NCBI GenBank assembly: GCA_910589415.1
Contig: OU342630.1
Span: 62,182,186-62,246,185 of the forward strand
Length of the DNA stretch: 64,000 nt
Direction: 5' to 3'
DNA from: Malachius bipustulatus
Taxonomy: Eukaryota; Arthropoda; Insecta; Coleoptera; Melyridae
The notes below the pieces were generated by a model that worked only from the letters and a program-made list of their open reading frames with translations, was not told the DNA's origin and ran no database searches. Within the stretch, counting starts at the first letter, position 1. Each line of letters opens with the position of its first letter. Shown here piece after piece: positions 10,895-21,554 of this stretch. Made by a program: the position numbers and the translations under genes.

Positions 10895-11863
10895 TACAGG
10901 GTGTCCGGAAATTATGCGCGAAAAATTAAGGGGGTGATTCTACTTGATGAAATATTGCCAAAAGTATCTACAGGGTGTATTGTAACGTCCGCATAATATT
11001 AGCACCACGTGATTCTACATCAAAAACAGAACATAAAGTTTTAATACCGTTTAGCTCTTAGACCTCAAATAACCTCAAATATTGCTTAATATTATTAAAA
11101 AACTCTTAAGTAAGAAGTAAAATAGCCAAATTATCCAAAATTTTAGATTTTTTTTCGGTAAAAATGGTTTTAATTAACATTTCAAAACTAGGAATTATTT
11201 GATTTCCTGGAGTTCCAATACTTCCAATCAATATTGCAACTGCTCGTTTTAATTGTTGAATAAAAAATTGAAAAAATAAAAGATCTTAAAAAAAATTGCA
11301 ACATTGACACGTCGCAGCATGACATTTGTCTTGTTGCACCTTTTTTCGATTACATAGCAACCGCACACTATATCAAGTGAGGTGACTTCACGTCTAATAA
11401 ATTATCTTAATTTTTATACCAGCGCCAGTGTTGCAAAATTTAAGAACGTTAAATTGTCCATATCTTAAAATCTGTGTACATCAAGAAAAAACTGTTGAGG
11501 ACTTTTTTGTTCTGTTTTTGATGTAGAATCGCGTGGTGCTAATATTATGCGGACGTTACAATACACCCTGTATATTTTTTTTTTTGAAAACTCACAAATA
11601 AGAAAGTTATGAGCCTTCAAAGTTGATTTTTTTAAATCAATATTTTTTTATCATTTTTTTTTCTAATGTACGGATTTTCTTAAAATTTGACACACTGTTT
11701 TTTTTAATCATTTTTTTTTAATAAAATAATAAAATAATTTTAATAAAAAAAAATTGCTGTCAAAATGAAATCCAAAGCAAACGCCTTGTTTCCTAGGCAA
11801 CCCTGCAGTTGTTTCCATATGGATACTTTTGGCAATATTCATCAAGTAGAATCACCCCCTTAT
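10895..11863. mobile_element. Foldback element with two-step inverted arms
   Basis: Left terminus TACAGGGTGTCC at 10895. Outer arm 10926-10966 pairs with 11823-11863 (AAGGGGGTGATTCTACTTGA). An inner arm starting with ACAGGGTGTATTGTAACG (10974-11033) pairs with 11510-11577. The interior is AT-rich and diverged with no ORF. The right outer terminus is missing. Confidence 0.8.
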
Positions 11864-11982
11864 GTATTGTATTAACCCCCTTATTGTATTAACCAGTAAT
11901 ACAATAATTACATATTAAAACCAAAAAACATTTTGGCATTTTCTGGTGAAATGAAAAATCTTAACTCGGACGGTGTGACATC

Positions 11983-12110
11983 ACATAATATGACTTTTTA
12001 AACTTAATCGTACCATATTCTTATACTTTTTATAAACATATTTTGACCCTCATATTTATCTGTCAAGGACTTCACTGATTATTAATAATTTATTTATAAA
12101 TAATCCAAAG
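11983..12110 (-). repeat. Inverted partner of the repeat at 9061-9312
   Basis: Reverse complement of the conserved parts of 9061-9312, without the extra block. Both lie on either side of the foldback cluster 9716-11863. Confidence 0.6.
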
Positions 12111-12235
12111 TCCAGAAAAATATAAAAGAAATCTTATATCGTTTCAAAGTAGGTACCTACTTAAATTTATAGATTTGAAAATACTTCAGACTTCAGTCTG
12201 CAATTAACTCCCCAGATGCCGCCACACGGCCGCAC

Positions 12236-12242
12236 TATAAAA
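12236..12242 (+). promoter_or_regulatory. Candidate TATA box of the alpha-catulin-like gene
   Basis: TATAAAA stands 165 bases before the start codon in a locally GC-richer segment; a start near 12266 would give a leader of about 135 bases. Inferred from position only. Confidence 0.4.
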
Positions 12243-12319
12243 CGTGGTCAATAGTAAGGGGATGTGATTCCGCTCGAACAGCTGATTTGTGTTAAATATT
12301 TGACAGACACTATTCGGTC

Positions 12320-12429
12320 ATGGCTGAGGTTATCTCCTAAGAAAGACAGAACTACTACTATTAATAATGCACACAACAAGGATGAACAGTAGTGTAGAAA
12401 ATGGCAGCTGTAGGTACAACAAATTTTAA
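12320..12429 (+). promoter_or_regulatory. Upstream ORFs in the 5' leader
   Basis: A 6-codon ORF starts at 12320 and stops at 12340. A second ORF starts at 12367, runs 20 codons out of frame across the main ATG at 12401, and stops at 12427-12429. Such overlapping uORFs usually lower translation of the main frame; whether they are in the mRNA is inferred. Confidence 0.5.
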
Positions 12430-12487
12430 TTGTTTAGAAATTAAAACACGTAGCATAGAACAAACCCTTCTTCCTCTTATCAAACAG
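12401..12487 (+). CDS. Alpha-catulin-like first coding exon
   Basis: ATG at 12401 opens 29 codons ending at CAG, followed by a GTAAAT donor at 12488 (phase 0). An in-frame TAG lies two codons before the ATG, fixing the start. The peptide ends CLEIKTRSIEQTLLPLIKQ. The block LEIKTRS-EQTLLPL is the conserved N-terminal signature of alpha-catulin (CTNNAL1 in vertebrates), a vinculin/alpha-catenin family cytoskeletal scaffold in which this helix begins the N-terminal vinculin-like region. Only this exon was found. The next exon, expected to continue with a TTLIN-like motif, was not seen downstream, so the first intron may exceed 51 kb and would contain the transposons and perhaps the CAP genes. 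Identity rests on about 19 residues; another vinculin-family member is the main alternative. Confidence 0.75.
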
Positions 12488-13359
12488 GTAAATTATTAAT
12501 TGTTTTCATGTTTAGTCATGTTATAGTTGTTTATTATTTATTATAGAGGCTTCATCCGTTTTGTTTTGCGTTTAACAAGGGTGTGCACTTTGACATTTAT
12601 AAGTGTTATTATTAGTGATATAAAATGGGCTATTTAACGTTTCTAGCAATAGTAAAAGAATAACCGACATGAAATAGAAACACTTTTTAGTTTCTCGTAG
12701 GTAATAGTCGCAGTTTTAGTTGTAGATAACCTAGGATTTCGTAAGTTTTGAATTTCAAAATGCGGTTATGTTTTTGTTTATGTATTTTACTACATGTGAT
12801 TGTTTATACGCACGCGTATTACGATCTAATTCTTTTTAAAAATTACCTATTTCACTAAAAAGTAAAAATATTACTTCCTACGCCAAAATACATGTATTGT
12901 TGTCTCTACTTCGACTTTTTTTGATGAAAATGGGTCAAATTTTTAAATTTTGAATGAATATTTACTGCTTCGTGTTTTTTTTACTGAAATAACAACCGGG
13001 AACTGGATGCATCATCATTATTGAATTAGGTATTTCGAAAATGAGATGACACAGAAAAGTGTTTTACACGACAAAAAAGTCAGGCACCTTCAGGCAGGAT
13101 ATCATTTTATTTTCCCAACCAACAAGTATCAAATTATGATACCTTTTAAAGTTTCAAGAAAAAAAAAAAAAATGGAAGGGGTCGGTGACGGTGGTCCAGC
13201 GTATTCGTGCGTTTTAGTCGTTAATCTGTCGCAGGTGTCACTATTCTTAATAGACCGAATCTCAGTTTTACTGTGGATATTTTGCTTTCGTAGGTACCTA
13301 AAGGATTAAAGACAAAATTACTATACAGAGGGTGTTTCAATTTGTATATTTAAATTTAT
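12488..13359 (+). other. Start of the presumed first intron
   Basis: AT-rich sequence after the donor site. An 87-codon ORF at 13046-13309 has low complexity and no recognisable domain. Nothing else was identified. Confidence 0.4.
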
Positions 13360-13445
13360 AATATTAGGAATTATTTGGGTTTGCAGTCAATTAAATCAAT
13401 TCAAAATTGATTTAATTGACTGCAAACCCAAATAATTCCTAATAT
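13360..13445. repeat. 86-bp near-perfect hairpin
   Basis: Arms of about 41 bp (ATATTAGGAATTATTTGGG onward) are fully complementary around a 2-4 base loop at about 13402. It lies shortly after a degenerate TACAGAGGGTGTTTC terminus at 13325. Symmetry this complete points to a young inverted duplication or MITE rather than a conserved microRNA. Confidence 0.8.
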
Positions 13446-13928
13446 CATAATATAACTGGACAGTCGAAATAAACTACTAATTTTTAAATTTATAAGTATA
13501 ACATACCTAAACGGTAGAACTTGTGAAAATAATTGTTTTTTTCCCATAAAGTTGAGCTCTAAAAACGTGTTACTTTCGAGATACCTTTCGGATGTTAAAC
13601 TTTGAAGAAAAAATCAATTTTGTTAAATATCATCTAAATCCTAAATCTAAATTATTGGAGATAATTTTCTCAAATTGGTGTAGGTTAATATTAATAGAGG
13701 GGTAAAATTTTGAAGAATTTGAAGTAGGTAATAAAACTTTCAGACGAAACCAGTGGCATGGTTACTTTTTTATTTTAAGCTCCCAATCTTCTACGCCACT
13801 GGAAAAAATCAATTTTTTAAACGTATTTTGAAATTTTATGTTATTATCTGAAAAAAGATACTCCTAGCAAAGGTCTCTAGGAGGCTTAGTTTTTGAGATA
13901 TTTTAATTTTTATAATTGTAATTATAGT

Positions 13929-14054
13929 CGACCAAGAGGTATAACGAAAAAATCTAATTGTTAAACTGTCATATTTTATGACTTTAACAATATTTAAATA
14001 ATCCAAAAATTGATAAAATGACAGAAGTCATTTCGTTATATCTCTGGTCCAACT
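13929..14054. repeat. Imperfect 126-bp inverted repeat
   Basis: GACCAAGAGGTATAACG at the left pairs with CGTTATATCTCTGGTC at the right, with AT-rich diverged sequence between. No coding capacity. Confidence 0.6.
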
Positions 14055-14070
14055 ATACCTCATAAAACTA

Positions 14071-14712
14071 TACAGGGTGATACGCGAGAATCTTTTAGGG
14101 CATTTTATATGGAGAATTGTTGGGAGTAGAAGTCTAAAAATTTGTACATTGACGAGCTGAACTAAAATATTTACAACCCCACCCCCACTACACTGCGACT
14201 GCCTGTTATACCGCAAGTTTACCATCAACTTCCTTATTTTAAATATTGCCTTTTTTTGAATTGCCTGAAAAAATGTAATAAAAATGGTGGTTACCTATAG
14301 TTCCAATTTGTAAGGAATGGTTTATGAGTTATAAACAAATGAAAATAGCAATTTTCTATTTTCGAAAAGTTAAGACAGGAGCACATAAGCCGTTTTCCGA
14401 TATCTTGATCCGTTGTCAATCTAACCTGCTTTAAAAATGGGAAATTGAGATTTTCATTTGTTTATATCTCATAAATCACTCATTACAAATTTGAACTATA
14501 AACAGCATTTTTATTATATTTTTTCAGGCAATCTGAAAATGTCCCATTTAAAGTAAGAAAGTTGATGGTTACTTCCGGTTTAACCGGAAGTGGTGTGGGG
14601 TTGTAAATATTTTAGCTCGTCAAAATTGAAGTCATACATGTACACATTTTCAGACTTCTACTCTTAACAATCTATATAAAAATGCCCTAAGGTTCTCCCC
14701 CCTCACCCTGTA
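14071..14712. mobile_element. 642-bp foldback element with both TACAGGGTG ends
   Basis: Termini TACAGGGTGA (14071) and CACCCTGTA (14712). The arms mirror each other over their whole length: AGTAGAAGTCT with AGACTTCTACT, GGGTTGTAAATATTTTAG with CTAAAATATTTACAACCCC, and the family's shared segment ATGAGTTATAAACAAATGAAA. The right arm keeps the intact ACTTCCGG-N5-CCGGAAGT palindrome at 14571-14591; the left equivalent has decayed. No ORF. Both flanks have TA next to the ends. Confidence 0.85.
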
Positions 14713-14753
14713 CAGCAGTGTGACTGATTAAGACGGGACATTAGAAATATACC

Positions 14754-14925
14754 GTGTGAAACGCACTTATGGAATAAAATTCACCATTCAGAGAAAAAAA
14801 AAACGTTTTGGAGAAAAAACTCGCACACTTTAACTTAAAATTTTTATTTGGCATCTTTTAAGTCTCAATTTGAAATTTTCCTCACTGCTCTCACTCCCAC
14901 CATTGTGATATTTTTTTTTAATAGG
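14754..14925 (+). repeat. Partial copy of the 40183-end transposon terminus
   Basis: Related to the reverse complement of 40070-40183: GTGTGRAACGCACTTATG, TTTTTATTTGGCATCTTTTA and CTC-CCACCATTGTG in the same order. An insertion of about 50 bases separates the first two blocks. No transposase follows. Confidence 0.6.
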
Positions 14926-14928
14926 ACC

Positions 14929-15225
14929 TGTATATTTTTGTATTTTCATATTTCGTGAGAAAATACAGTAAGAATGGTTTTTTACAGTTGCGGTTTAAAT
15001 TAATTAGTTTTTGAGTTATAAACAAATGAAAATAGCAATTTTTCATTTTGAAAGCAGTGTATACTGCAAAAACGGCTACATGTTCCTATTTTAACTTTTT
15101 ATGTACTTTCTTATGATGTAGATAAAATTTTTATACAGGGTGATTAAAAATCTGATAATTTAGATCACCCTGTATTAAAATTTAAACCACATAGTAAGAT
15201 ACCATGTGAAAAGTTAAGAACGAAG
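14929..15225. mobile_element. Truncated foldback element with palindromic core
   Basis: The left arm has the shared segment ATGAGTTATAAACAAATGAA and ACATGTTCCTATTTTAACTTTT, leading to the core 15133-15178 (TACAGGGTGATTAAAA mirrored by ATCACCCTGTA). The right arm stops after about 45 bp, at AAAGTTAAGAACG. Confidence 0.65.
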
Positions 15226-15259
15226 TACGGAGAACGAAGAAAGGAATCGATTTGAAATG

Positions 15260-15293
15260 TTGGTTATACGGCCATATTGGTTATACGGCCATA
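15260..15293. repeat. Two tandem 17-bp units
   Basis: TTGGTTATACGGCCATA is repeated twice head to tail at a junction between two foldback fragments. Confidence 0.85.
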
Positions 15294-15296
15294 AAA

Positions 15297-16205
15297 AATC
15301 TAATGTGAATGGTTTTACGGTTGTAGTATAAATTGAGTAGGTTATGAGTTATAAACAAGTGAAAATCGCAATTAATTTTCAAAGTTCAAGTCAGTGTATA
15401 CCGAGAACGGTTTTAGATATAGGAAAACGGCTTACATGTCCCTATCTTAACTTGGTCATTATTTACATCCGCAGCTACTACAGTTTCACTGTGGCACCTA
15501 TATAGGGGTGGAGGACATACCTATAGTAACACCAGGAAGGTATTAATTTGCTTTGCAAATGAAAGATAAGCGAACAAAAGGGCATCAAAAGAAGGTCTTC
15601 CTGAGTGCGGGCCTGTTTAGAACAGCGAAAATCACAATAAACATGCAAGGTCAGAGTGTGGAGTGGACGGCAGAAACTCGTAATATCAACACCAGAGCCG
15701 GTCTGGTAACATACGTAACATACGAACCGCATTCAAACGTAGTCGGACCATAACAGCGAGCGATGTCACGTATTTTGGAATATATATGCAAAATAAATGC
15801 AAAATTCAAAATAAAAACTGTGCTATTGTTAATCTCGAAGATATTCCTTGCCCTGAAAGTGAAAAAAATAGAAATTCGACCGTAGTGCCAAAGAGGCCTT
15901 AGTGATGACCTTGATATTAGTTTGCAATGGCTGTTTTTAGCTTCTTACCCACCCAGCACCGCTATTTCGCTCCTCGGTCCCGAAAAAATTGATGAAACTT
16001 AGGAGCCGCGGATGTAAATAATTACCCTTAACTTTTTATTAGGTATCCCTTTATGTAGTTCAAATTTCTATACAAGCTATAATTAAAATGATCAGATATT
16101 TCACAAAAAATATCAGATCATCACCCTGTATAGAAATTTAAAATATGTATATAGTAATAGGATACAGCATGGTAAGTTATTATAGGGACATACAAGGTTT
16201 TTGGT
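15297..16205. mobile_element. Foldback element split by a 573-bp insertion
   Basis: The left arm (15297-15453) carries GTTATGAGTTATAAACAAGTG and CATGTCCCTATCTTAACTT, then resumes at 16035. The core at about 16070-16140 is CTATACA- and CCCTGTATAG within AAATTTC inverted flanks. A short right arm (GGATACAGCATGGTAAGTTA) ends near 16205. Removing the insertion rejoins the arm exactly as in the sister copy at 18080-18110. Confidence 0.75.
15454..16026. mobile_element. 573-bp non-autonomous element with 8-bp duplication
   Basis: Termini GGTCATTATTTACATCCGC and its near reverse complement (GCGGATGTAAATAATTACC). A perfect 8-bp target duplication CTTAACTT flanks it (15446-15453 and 16027-16034). Eight-base duplications are typical of hAT and P superfamilies; a hAT relationship is inferred. 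The interior is clearly more GC-rich than its surroundings and has a 66-codon ORF (15553-15753) of unknown nature. No transposase motifs were seen. Confidence 0.8.
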
Positions 16206-16602
16206 TTGAAATAAAAAAGAACCCCCATAACACCGCCAGTTACTTCGTCTGAAAAGTTTTTTGTAATTCGTTATTTTTTCCCGGTCTATTAATATTAGTC
16301 TGTACCAAAATCGAGAAAAATATCATCAATAGTTTAGAAAATATTCAATAAATTTGATTTGTCTTCCACCATGTTTAACACCCTGTATCTCGAAAACAAA
16401 ACTTTTTATAGAGCACAACTTTATTGAAAAAAAAAAAACAAATATTTTTGCAAGTTCTATGTAGCTTACTGATGTTTGCCGGAGTAGTTATGAACATGCA
16501 AACTAAAACACCCGGTAGAATAAAGCGACTGTAAGTATGTCTTATCTATACAGTTAAGACCAAAGTAAAAGATACCATTGCTTTGTTTTTTTTTTCAGTT
16601 TT
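16206..16602. other. Short gap with a transposon end
   Basis: Contains AACACCCTGTATCTCG near 16379, another terminus of the TACAGGGTG type, without a partner. No gene. Confidence 0.4.
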
Positions 16603-17315
16603 ATACAGAGTTTTTTTTCAATGTCTAGTACAGGGATCTCGTAAACTACTGCAGTTAGAGGAACAATTAAATGGGGAAAGTAGTGCAGTCTTATTAGCTT
16701 AATTCGAAACAGCTTTTTTTTTTTTTTGAAAATCTCCATGGGTTCCTAGATATTTAACATAAAGACAATTCCGGGAATTTTTTTATACTGAGATAGCAGT
16801 CTTATTTATGTGGATTTGGGATTAGAGAAAAATTGTAATTAAAACATTTTAGACGATTTTAGAAACAATAAAACGGCGTTACATTTTTTAAATTTTTTGT
16901 GTCATTTTCGAGTTAAGACAAAAACACGCGTTTTTTTTTAAGAGTTAAAACCGTCATAACTTGTTTATTTTCAGTAAAAACCATATCGAATTTTATGAAT
17001 GATGTCATAGCCAACTATGACTTACATTGAAAAAAACGCACAAGTTTATGTCATAGCTCGAAAATGACACGACAAATAAAAAAAATTGTTTATAAAATCG
17101 TCTAAAATGTTTTCATTTACGATTTTTCTCTAATCTCAATAATAAGACTGCTATCTCAGTATAAAAGAAATCGGGGAATTTACTTTATCTTAAATATCTA
17201 GGAACCCATGGGGATTTTCAAAAAAACAAAAGCTGTTTCGAATTTAGCTCATAAAACTGCACTACTTTCTCCATTTAACCGTTCCTCTAAAAATGAAAAA
17301 AAAACTCACCCTGTA
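16603..17315. mobile_element. 713-bp foldback element
   Basis: Ends TACAGAGTTTTTTTTC and GAAAAAAAAACTCACCCTGTA. The arms pair through AAGTAGTGCAG/CTGCACTACTTT, GATATTT-ACAT with ATCTAGGAACCCATG, GATAGCAGTCTTATT/AATAAGACTGCTATC and GTGTCATTTTCGAG/CTCGAAAATGACAC. The centre is near 16960. The left arm contains a short extra TACAGGGATCTCG piece. No ORF. Confidence 0.85.
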
Positions 17316-17730
17316 TGATTGATGAATTAGAGAAAAGTTGCGGAATTTCGTACGTATTTAGGAATTTGAAAAAAAAAATAGGACAACTTCAGTCGTTGCT
17401 GAAATTTGCTGAAAACACTGAAAATTCCAGATTTCATATTTTAGCCATATTGGTTTTATTAATTAAAAAAAATCATTTTTTGGTTACATTGAAAAATTTT
17501 TTCTTTTTTTTTTGATAAATTATTTTCGAAAAAAAAGAAAATATTTCTGTCATGGGGCCATTCATAAGAAAAACCACTGTTGGCTATGAAAACTCTAGTA
17601 TCTAGTCGGCTTTGAAATTTTTTTAAATCAGATGGATAGCTCAGTACGAGGATTAAAAATGCAAGGATGCCAGATTCCAGCTATAGGCTACGATATTCAA
17701 GAATACGTTTTTATTTGGTCTTATCTCTTA
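17316..17730. other. Short gap between foldback elements
   Basis: A 66-codon plus-strand ORF at 17315-17515 is low-complexity Lys/Phe-rich and unsupported. No other feature. Confidence 0.4.
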
Positions 17731-18585
17731 TACAGGGTGAGTCCTCTACAATGGAAAGCCCGATTACACCTATACCATTAAAGATATCGAAATGAACCAA
17801 AAAGTGTTGTAAATGGGAGGGTAAAGTGGAGTTTGTAAAATTATTTTCAGATACACAGGATGGCCCAAAATCGCTGTACGCCATACAACTTTGTTATTTT
17901 AAATAGGACAACCTCTATATTATTACATTTTCAGATTATTTGAGAAAAGTAAAAAAGAATGGTTTGTAAAGTTGAAGTTTGTAATGAGCGATTTATGAGT
18001 TATAAACAAATGAAAATCGCGATTTTCCATTTTCAAAGCATCTTATATTGAAAACGGCTCGAGATATGGAAAAACGGCTTACATGTCCCTATCTTAACTT
18101 TTCAAGCGGTATCCTTTTGGATGGATGAATTTTTATACAGAGTGGTAAAAAATTTGATTATTTTCATCACCCGGTATAAAAATTTCAGCTACATGATAGG
18201 ATACCAAATGAAAAATTAAGACAGGAACATGTAAGCCGTTTTCCTCTATCTTGAGCTGTTTTTAAGAAAAGCTGCTTTGAAAATGGAAAATCGCGAATTT
18301 CATTTGTTTATAACTCATAAATTGCTCATTACAAACTTCAACTTTACAAACCATTCTTTTTAATTTTTCTCAAACAATAATATGCAGATGTAATAATATA
18401 GAGGTTGTCCTATTTAAAATAACAAAGTTGTATGGCGTACAGCGATATTGGGCCATCCTGTGTATATGAAAATAATTTTACAAACTGCACTTTACCCTCC
18501 CATTTACAGCACTTTTTGGTTCATTTCGATATCTTTAATGGTGTAGGTGTAATCGAGCTTTCCATTTTAGAGGACTCACCCTGTA
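17731..18585. mobile_element. 855-bp complete foldback element (best preserved)
   Basis: Termini TACAGGGTGAGTCCTCTA and TAGAGGACTCACCCTGTA are perfect inverted repeats. Arms of about 410 bp match closely throughout: TACACCATTAAAGATATCGAAATGAACC, CGCTGTACGCCATAC, an inner degenerate GGACAACCTCTATA end, ATGAGTTATAAACAAATGAAA, and ACATGTCCCTATCTTAACTTTT. The core at about 18133-18178 is a TACAGAGTGGT / ATCACCCGGTA palindrome. No ORF. It serves as the reference for the family's telescoped plan. Confidence 0.9.
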
Positions 18586-18836
18586 TAAGATTGTTGTCCA
18601 AATAAAATATTGTGAATTATTGTTAATTAGCAAAATGATTCGAGGTTAGTTTCTTCATTATTTCACTTGCCTCCCTCTCCATTATCAGTTTTATTTTAAT
18701 CCTTAACACAAATTTGCACCAAAAGCAGGCACCTTGCAAACGTCAATAATTCGTGTGAGCAATGAAAACGCAATTTAGCCATGATACGGAAAAAAAAATC
18801 ACGTCATTATTTTTAATTTCTTCCAAAGCCTGCTTA

Positions 18837-19160
18837 AATTGAATATGAGCGTCAAAGACTGGAGGGTAAAAGTGGTTTGATCGATCCCGATTTTGAAGGA
18901 TTTACACGACATATCGAGCATAAGTCTTCAGGGAACATCAAAGCCTCCTGGATCTGGATGTTTGTACACTCCAAGGGGAAATCCTATGTTATTCCTACTA
19001 ATATGACTTATGATGGTCAATTATTTATTAACCTGAAGCAGTTTTCAATGTTTTATCTTCATATTTCAAATCCGTACACGGAGGAAAGTCTGATTCTGAT
19101 TTTAACGGTTTTAGTTTCTCTGAGAGAGAAGAGGCTATGATTTATATTAAAAAAACCGTA
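18837..19160 (+). pseudogene. Jockey-type LINE fragment between endonuclease and RT
   Basis: The frame from about 18865 reads LIDPDFEGFTRHIE, a linker, then WMFVHSKGKSYVIPTNMTYDG and a later YLHISNPYTEES. This order (C-L-D-x-E-x-Y, NPK-FW-FV-SK, IP--M-Y-G, then SVY-like) is the region linking endonuclease to reverse transcriptase in jockey-clade LINEs. The frame shifts once near 19100 and then decays. The fragment at 62725-63290 ends about where this one begins in the protein. The alternative, an unrelated gene remnant, is less likely. Confidence 0.6.
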
Positions 19161-19954
19161 CCTATTTCAAGTGACATAAACAAATGGGCTAGACCAGACA
19201 AACATGATAGAGCCTCTATTCAACAATATTAGCTTACCCTCTTTATCGGATGCTTGTCTGTCCCTTGTTATGGGTATGTTGCCGGACTTGGGAAGACGCA
19301 CTTTTACTATACCGCTATACATATAAACTTGGAAGCCTCTCTTTATAGATCAAAGTCAGGTCTATACATATTTTGTAGGATCATGGAAAGTTATGTTGAA
19401 ACTGTCCAGAGATCCTTTTAAAGAGCATGTTATACTGAGAGAGTATCATGACTTTATGTTATATTTTCTGGTATATGTCCACCAGCATAGCTTGAACATC
19501 TTTAAAAGTAATGAATATTTGCAGACCTCGGTTGAGAAAGATTTCACTTAGGTATTGTGATAAAGCAGTTAGTAAGTAGATTAAATTGGATCATTTAATT
19601 CGTCTATATATTTAAATTTAGATCATGTAAATCGGTCGGAGTCGTATCTAACTGATATGACATTTTGAGATACGCCAGTTTTAACTCATTATTTTTTTCT
19701 AGATTTTTCAGCAACGCCTGTGGTTTTTTTGAACTTTTGTTGCAGATTCTTATATTAAGCATCAAATTGCGCATTATTATTATTACTTCTAGTATTATTA
19801 ATCTAATATTATTGTACCCCTTTGGATAATTAGCTCATTCATCAGTCTCCCAAAAGTATTTCAGAATGAGTCCAATGGGTGCTTGTTCTATTTATTTTGG
19901 TTCTGCCATTTCGGTACCAAATACTAGAAGTCCCCTGAGCATTTTGGATATTAT
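19161..19954. other. Decayed sequence, no confident feature
   Basis: May be further decayed LINE sequence, but no reverse transcriptase motif could be read. The 19560-19950 part is AT-rich. Confidence 0.3.
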
Positions 19955-20600
19955 TGTGTAGAAATTTGAACACCTTACCTTATTCAGGTTGGGGTTCTCC
20001 TTCCTCCGGTTCAGTGGGTTTCTCTTTAGTCCCCACTTCTTCCGTTTCCATCTTCTCTGCTTCCTGCTCTATTTTCTCCCATAGGTTTTCTCCCACGAGG
20101 AAAGTTAGTTGTTGGCTTTTTGTGTCAGGTTTCCTGTCCACTAGGGTCCACGTTTCTGGTTTTTAATCCCGGGTTTTGAATTCCCAGTCTTTTTTGTATT
20201 TTTTTATAGTTCCTCTTGGGTCTCTGGTATCCGCACTAGCGCTCTTATAGGTTTCGGAACGTCCTTGGCATCAGTGATGCTAAGTTTCGCTCCTGACCAG
20301 GGTTCCATTTCCCCGACTACCCGCACCAGCCAGTCCTTTGTGGCCTGGTCAGCGCAGGAAGCCATGAGAAAGTCCCCTCTAAGCTGCACTGCTGAGAACC
20401 TTGGTGCAGGTTCTCCTTCTTTTACGTTGTTCCGGTTCCTTGCTGGTCCCGGGTTTTGTTACACTGGAGTTCACCTTCAACCCTAGCTTTCTAGGTTCTC
20501 CAGTTTCTCCCGGGTTTTGTAGTTTCAACTCTCTTCTCAGTCACCTGCGAGCGGCTCCTGAGAGTTTTTTTGGGTGGGTCTTTCTTTTCAAAATCCCCCC
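19955..20600 (-). pseudogene. DUF4780-type retroelement ORF, frameshifted
   Basis: Minus-strand reading in three frames gives RFSAVQLRGDF, then DQATKDWLVRVVGEMEPWSG followed by AKLSITDAKDVPKPIRALVRIPE, then after a frameshift ETWTLVDRKPDTKSQQLTF and a Glu-rich tail ending near 19970. The pattern D-T--WL, PW-GA-L and IP followed by TW-LV-R is that of DUF4780, found in retrotransposon-associated proteins. Upstream is a Lys/Arg-rich segment typical of an ORF1. The stretch is more GC-rich than its surroundings. At least two frameshifts make it non-functional. Confidence 0.65.
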
Positions 20601-20799
20601 ATAAAATAGCGCAACTTTTCAGCAACTTTGCAATTAATCTAACCGAGCTCTTACCGTTTTCGAGATCTCAATGGTGAGCTTCGAATTGTCAACCACCCTG
20701 TGTACACGGTTTCTGAATAAATATGTGCGTAAAACTAATCGATTTTCAAAAATTAAAGGCTGGCGGAGGGTTTCATATATTTTTTTTTGAAACTCCTTA

Positions 20800-21554
20800 T
20801 ACAGGGTGATTCATGACTAAAGCGACGTTGTTTAATGCCAGGTAGGGGACATCGAGGCAAGTCTTAATCTATAAAATTATTTTTGCCAACAAGGTACGTA
20901 GGTACGAAGATGTAGGGTGTTTTCTATGTTTTTGCTTAAATTTTAAACTGCTTAAATTTAGCAGAAACACTTTCCTTAAAAGGCACTTCAAGATGACGTA
21001 TCGGAAAATTGAAAATTCAGGATCGTACTTGAAGAGAAATTGTTTGCACTTTTTTTGACAGAAGAGCACATTTTCCGGTCGAATTTCGGAAGAAACTTCC
21101 TTGGATTCGGAGAGTACAGAAAAAATGACATGAAAAATGATGAGCAGGTTCAAAAAATCAGATTGTTAAATGCAATCGGCATCGAAGATCAATTGGAAAA
21201 TGTGTTTTTCTGTCGAAAAAGTGCAAACCATTTCTATTCAAGTACGGTCCTGCATTTTCAATTTATTGATACCTAATAATAATAATAATAATAATTTGCC
21301 TTGATAATTATTAATCTTGAAGTGCTTCGGTATAAGAGTGTTTCTGCTAAATTTTGCCGGATTTATAAACCGTTTCAAAGAGATCGTCGTGTAAAATATA
21401 AGCCCAAACATAGAAAACATAGAAACATAAAAATCTAAAACATAGAAAACAACACAAATTTTTTTGTTGACGCAAAAAAAATGGTCATAGATTTATAGAC
21501 TTGCCTCGATGTCCTCTATCCTGGCATTTGACATTAGTCATGAATCACCCTGTA
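20800..21554. mobile_element. 755-bp foldback element
   Basis: Ends TACAGGGTGATTCATGACTAA and TTAGTCATGAATCACCCTGTA (one mismatch). Arms pair through GGACATCGAGGCAAGTCT, ATAGAAAACA-type segments, GCAGAAACACT and CACTTCAAGAT. An (AAT)n run of about 22 bases lies at 21274-21295. ORFs of 60-94 codons are on both strands but overlap the palindrome and have no domain. Confidence 0.85.

Noticed and set aside
13360..13445. microRNA precursor
   Set aside because: The arms pair without the bulges usual in conserved precursors and are near-exact mirror copies, as in a recent inverted repeat.
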